Of a DNA stretch of 64,000 nt, positions 59,730-64,000 are shown one piece after another. A program made the position numbers and the translations under genes. This DNA comes from Bombyx mori (taxonomy: Eukaryota; Arthropoda; Insecta; Lepidoptera; Bombycidae), in the NCBI RefSeq assembly GCF_030269925.1, contig NC_085107.1, positions 5,704,001 through 5,768,000 of the forward strand. Direction: 5' to 3'. Each line of letters opens with the position of its first letter. Within the stretch, counting starts at the first letter, position 1. Under the pieces are notes generated by a model. That model did no database searches and had not been told where the DNA came from. It worked only from the letters and a program-made list of their open reading frames with translations.

Positions 59730-61560
59730 TTACATACAACCTATCAATACATGTACATAGGCAGCATTGTAACAACTACTCGAGCGGGATCAAATTGATC
59801 CTTGACGTTTTTATTTTTATTTAAATAACAAAATTTTATTTTCTTCTTTCAAAATATCTTTTTGTTCAGGATCCAGACCGGGCCGAAACATGAATTCGGT
59901 AACGTATTGAATCATATTTCTTGATCGATAATCTATATTGGCCACTGTGATCAGAAGCAGTCTTAGTATCATCCGGGTAGACATTGGTCCTGTAATTTCA
60001 GAGTAAGATAGTATTAAAATATTAATCGATCCACGAAAACTCGTAACTGACTAAATAAATAAGTTAAGAAAAAGGAGAAAAAGGCACTGAACTGTTTAGT
60101 TTTTGTCAACTTATAAAGTATTTATTTACTAAACTATGTACTCGGGTCTAGATTCTGTTCGTTATTTAGTTTATTTGTTTTATATTATGTACGGAGTAGA
60201 AATATGGATATTTCTTGTTCATTATCATTATCATATCTGCTAACAGCAATGATAGTTTCAGGAACAGTTCCCTTACACTCATTATATTTAATTGAATATT
60301 TAAGACAATTGCAAAAAAGTAATATAAACTCATTATGAAAGAAATAAGTAAACAATTTACTAACGTATTATATTTTGTTGAGGTCCATACTGTACGCCAT
60401 ATTGTGTGTTCGAAAGGTTGTCTGCAATCATTGTAGCTTCAGAGGATGGGCATCGTCAGGCAGCACAGCAGTTATTGTTTTCTGTAAAATAATCAGCGTA
60501 AAGTTAATTTTCAATTGTTCTTAATTTAATTATTTAATGGCTTAAGAAGCACTAGGTACCTTCCATAAGAGCGGTCCGATTGAAACTAAAGGGGCATATC
60601 AGTGGACCGTTCTTAGTATGGCGACGGATCAATAGCCACACCCTGGAGGATTCACAAAAGTCGTTTGACACATGCGCATTCCGAATTTTCAACATGTAAC
60701 AACTTTTCGAGAGTTCTGTTTTGAAATTTTTCAAACAAACAATAGCGTTATGCCTAACTATCTAAATAAATGCTACAGCAAATCGATAAAAGAGTTTCAG
60801 TTATCAGACTTTCACAAATCAAAGAAATCAAAATAAAAAAACAAATACGGCTTGATCATGTCTTTTTATGGAACATCTAGTTACTAGCACAAATTAGAAG
60901 AGAACTTATCAATAAAACAAATTCACCTGTTTTAGTTTTAATAGAATACCTGCTGGTCTTGAATAATTCAGAATTTGGAAAGCTCAATTTTTTTTCTAAG
61001 CGCTGTTTTCTGATTAACTCAGAACAACGCCATCTAGGGACATTTTCCATAAAATTCTTCAAATTGAAAAATACTGGCCACTTTTGAAATATTTTGGTAG
61101 AAGCCTATTTAATTTTCTTCTTATCCTTTTTATTTTATGAATATGGTAATCGGATTAATATGATGCTACCAGTGTAATGTTAATAAATATATTATATTTA
61201 GTTAAATAAAATACATGTCTACATATTATGATATATAAAAAATTAAATTTATACCTATCGGAATAAGGTGTTGTTGATTTATTTGGGATTATAATCAAAT
61301 GGGATAAAATTAAACGAATATATATAACATGAGATGAAATGAAATAGTCTCAGTAAAATAGTGGAAATTTCCTTAGACTTCAGTGAGCTTTTAGGAAGAA
61401 CCTGAGAAATCACATAGCGACTTACTTTAATTTTCTCACATTTGTCCTCTTTCATATATACTAAACGGTTACGGCACCGATGACACTATTCAATGAAAGA
61501 GGAAATTTCAACGACACTAGGCATACCTACTCCAAGCTGTATCTACTCAACAGAATAGCT
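59730..61560. other. Intergenic, no gene recognised
   Basis: AT-rich; short open frames only, including a 60-codon one at 60552-60734 with no recognised domain or splice context. Confidence 0.5.
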
Positions 61561-61574
61561 GAGTGATATCAAGG

Positions 61575-62370
61575 TTATTATTACCCAGACAGGTCTCTTC
61601 TGACCACCAAACAACAAGACCAATTGTTGCGAATTCCAGTTAAAAGGCTCCAGTAAGAGCATCAGTTGCTTGTAAGTAACCAAACCGCGGGAAGAAGACT
61701 GCACGAAGATAACTTTCATGCTCGTAGACCGCTTGCTTGAGCTCCAGTGAGAAAATTGTGTTATTGAGATTATGGGCGAATATTACAGTGAGCTTGTGAA
61801 TATTTGCTCTGGGAAGAAAACACTAATCTGTAGTCCTGTTTACTGATGAGCTCCAATTTAGGGTCCATTTTTTTTATTGCCTAGATGAGTGGACGATCCA
61901 CAGCCCACCTGATGTTAAGTGGTTACTGGAGCCCATAGACATCTACAACGTAATCATGCTTTACGAAGAGCATATTGAGGTCTTAGTCGCGAGAGTCACC
62001 TGAAATGCCCTCAGGAAGTCCATTCATAGCACGGTGGGACAAATACAGCTTTGGTGCGAAATCGGGCTTGTCGTAACACAGTTAGAGTCAGAAAGACCAC
62101 GACTTCTGAAAGATATCGTAACTAGATGCCTAGTACCCCCCTCCATCTAACTAATCTATCCCATTCTACTTCATAGACTTATTGTTTTTCTTCATAATGA
62201 CAGCTTGCACGTTGTTAAACGCGTTGGTCGATCACCAAACTAGCTCTGACGGACTCGAACTGTATACAGAAGCTGGCAGAATTGCCGGCGCCTGTCTCCT
62301 ATACTGGATATCGGATCAATGGATTAGTACAAGTCGATTGTCTTCTGTCCATATCTATCAGCCATCGTTG
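61575..62370 (+). pseudogene. Decayed Tc1-like transposase, interrupted by Bm1
   Basis: Across frameshifts the sequence reads as Tc1-type transposase: TTKQQDQLLRIP, RRLHEDNFHARRPLA, then DYGRILQ.ACEYLLWEENT and FTDELQFR just before a reversed Bm1 3' end. After it, HNDSLHV (62195-62215) parallels the HDNA..H block with the second catalytic Asp. Many stops; inactive. Confidence 0.6.
61868..61957 (-). mobile_element. Bm1 3' fragment
   Basis: 'ttttttattgcctagatgag' to 'catagacatctacaacgtaa', reversed, inside the Tc1-like relic. Confidence 0.75.
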
Positions 62371-62469
62371 ACATAACGGTTGGAATTGACAGTCCGGTTC
62401 TGTCAGATTACTCAGATTATAGAAATCCCTTGTACTCTGCTTTACAGACCTAATTTTTTTTCTATTCTT

Positions 62470-62525
62470 TCAGCCCCCAGACGTCCACTGCTGGACAAAG
62501 GCCTACCTCAAACCTCGCCACATAT
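62470..62525. repeat. Non-LTR-like tag
   Basis: 'cagacgtccactgctggaca' and 'aaaggcct' form a tag widespread in lepidopteran repeats; a weaker match ('gttggcaaaggcctcctccaa') lies at about 39425-39450. Confidence 0.45.
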
Positions 62526-62735
62526 AATATAATATAATTTTAATGTGAATATTTGAGCTTTGAACGTCCTTTCTTGTAGATATTTTTAAGGCCGGCACCA
62601 AATTGTAAGTTCCCGTCGCTTTGATCTTAAGATTTGTTTTACAATATTAGGACTGCGGTTTTTTTTTTTTTATTTTTTTTTTTTTTATTGCTTTGGTGGT
62701 TGAAAAGACTGAAATCCACTTTAAGCTAAGGAGTC

Positions 62736-63333
62736 AGTAATAAAACACAACATTACTACTACGACACCTCAGTTTACTTGTTTTAAGATTAAATACACAC
62801 AAAGATATTGAATAAAATTTATAAGATGAATTAATTTAATTGATTGGAATATAATACTAGAACGATTAAATATGTCATTATATTGTAACTAAATGTACGT
62901 GTGACACTGTAATTGAAAACGGTTTACAACTAGAGATTATGGAATAATTCACACCAATAGCAGTATTACGCTAATTTTACCAAAGTACATATTAAATTCT
63001 TAATCCTGAGACCTACATGACTAACGTAGCTGCTCCAATATATTATAATTAAATAAGAGATTATAAGACTTAAAACTACGAAGTATCATTGAAGTATTAT
63101 TCGTCGTTCGCATGACCTGGACAGACCTAACCGATACATAAAAAATAACTAATAAACTAGAGACGTGATCGCGCACTCGGCTTGCTGTTATTGTTGGAGC
63201 CCGAGTGACGCGCGGAGCTGAGTCCGCCGCGTCTCCGCCAGAGCCTCGTTCGCTAGTCGGCAGGGTGCGCCGCGGGCAGGAGAGGTTGACTTTGGCTCAG
63301 GAGGTCTAGGAAGAGCCACTTACACCCCTAACT
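62736..63333 (+). repeat. 0.6-kb dispersed repeat, copy 2 of a direct pair
   Basis: Diverged partner of 59128-59721, same orientation, offset about 3.6 kb. The 3' 250 bp are the best conserved. Confidence 0.7.
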
Positions 63334-63489
63334 AAACGAAGTTCATATAAAAATCTACAAGTAAGTATGCATTATTTTGAAACATTGAGTTGGTCATAAA
63401 ACTATGCCACTAGTACCGCAAATTATTTAGGACGGATATTTTGGCAACGATTCCTACGGTGACAAATAAAAAGCCAGCACCGGTTCACT

Positions 63490-63605
63490 TGTAGTAGAAC
63501 GTCTAGTGAGCCCGTACGGGTAGGATGTGTTCAGATTCGAAGGTCGGGACAGCCTCAGACATCATGTCTCAGGGTGGATAGCGGAAGACGAGAGGGCTCC
63601 TGTAC
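63490..63605 (+). repeat. Degraded Bm1 fragment
   Basis: 'gtgagcccgtacgggtaggatg', 'ttcgaaggtcgggacagcc', 'catgtctcagggtggatagcgg' follow the Bm1 body. Confidence 0.5.
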
Positions 63606-64000
63606 CCGTTTAGTACTAGAAGGGTACTAGAAGGGTATGCAATGAAAAATCTGGTGTTAGAGTGACCAAAGGATGAAACGTATTTTTTTAAACCGATAGT
63701 TGACAGCTAAAAATCTACGGAATGGAATGTTGGTAGACGTAGATAAGCAAAAGATTCGATCTAAAGTGAAAAACGTCATTCAAAACCGGTGTGTTGCTAC
63801 AACGGCCTAAATGCACGTACTAATTAACATTAGGGAATCGTTGCTTTTGGTAATTCATGTTTTTCTTGATTTCGGCCACCGGTCCTGCAGATTGGACAAG
63901 GATTTGAATCTGGGATAATTTTTTTTCATTTCAAATCACAATTTATCATGACACCCATCTGCCGGTCATGAAACCTGTGAAAAAAAACTTAATAAAAATA

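Overview
The window is AT-rich animal nuclear DNA carrying two intron-containing genes in a dense field of dispersed repeats. Several full or partial Bm1-type SINEs (tRNA-like head with A and B boxes, then the 'ggtggtaggacctctt...aacaccaggtgggctgtgag' body) point to a silk moth, Bombyx mori or a close relative. No prokaryotic features, rRNA or CRISPR array are present. All calls were made by eye; intron/exon borders come from GT/AG sites that keep codon phase and family-like protein sequence across every junction.

Layout. 1-9.3 kb: no gene recognised; Bm1 and a second repeat family, a Tc1/mariner relic and a PIF/Harbinger-like MITE. 9.98-34.45 kb, minus strand: PAN3, the pseudokinase subunit of the PAN2-PAN3 poly(A) nuclease, reconstructed in 15 coding exons (1809 nt, 602 codons plus stop). 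A probable 5' exon lies near 36.67 kb. 36.77-46.02 kb, plus strand: a syntaxin-7-type Qa-SNARE in 7 exons (262 aa). The two genes are head to head, with about 0.1 kb between the syntaxin start codon and the putative first PAN3 exon, so they probably share a bidirectional promoter. 46.1-64 kb: no gene recognised; several MITE families, Bm1 copies, a Tc1-like relic and a diverged 0.6 kb direct repeat.

The two genes act in different processes (mRNA deadenylation; endosomal membrane fusion), so only the promoter region links them. The observation most worth testing is that the PAN3 stop codon (TAG followed by CTA) is followed by 104 further in-frame sense codons with GC-rich third positions like those of the exon before it. 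This suggests stop-codon readthrough, a recent nonsense change or a sequence error. Other notable structure: PAN3 intron 13 is almost entirely one 605-bp MITE with intact inverted repeats and TA duplication; two hAT-like elements keep 8-bp target duplications, one nested inside another repeat; a pogo-like deletion derivative still carries the first 18 transposase codons; and a mariner relic has an internal duplication of its catalytic segment.
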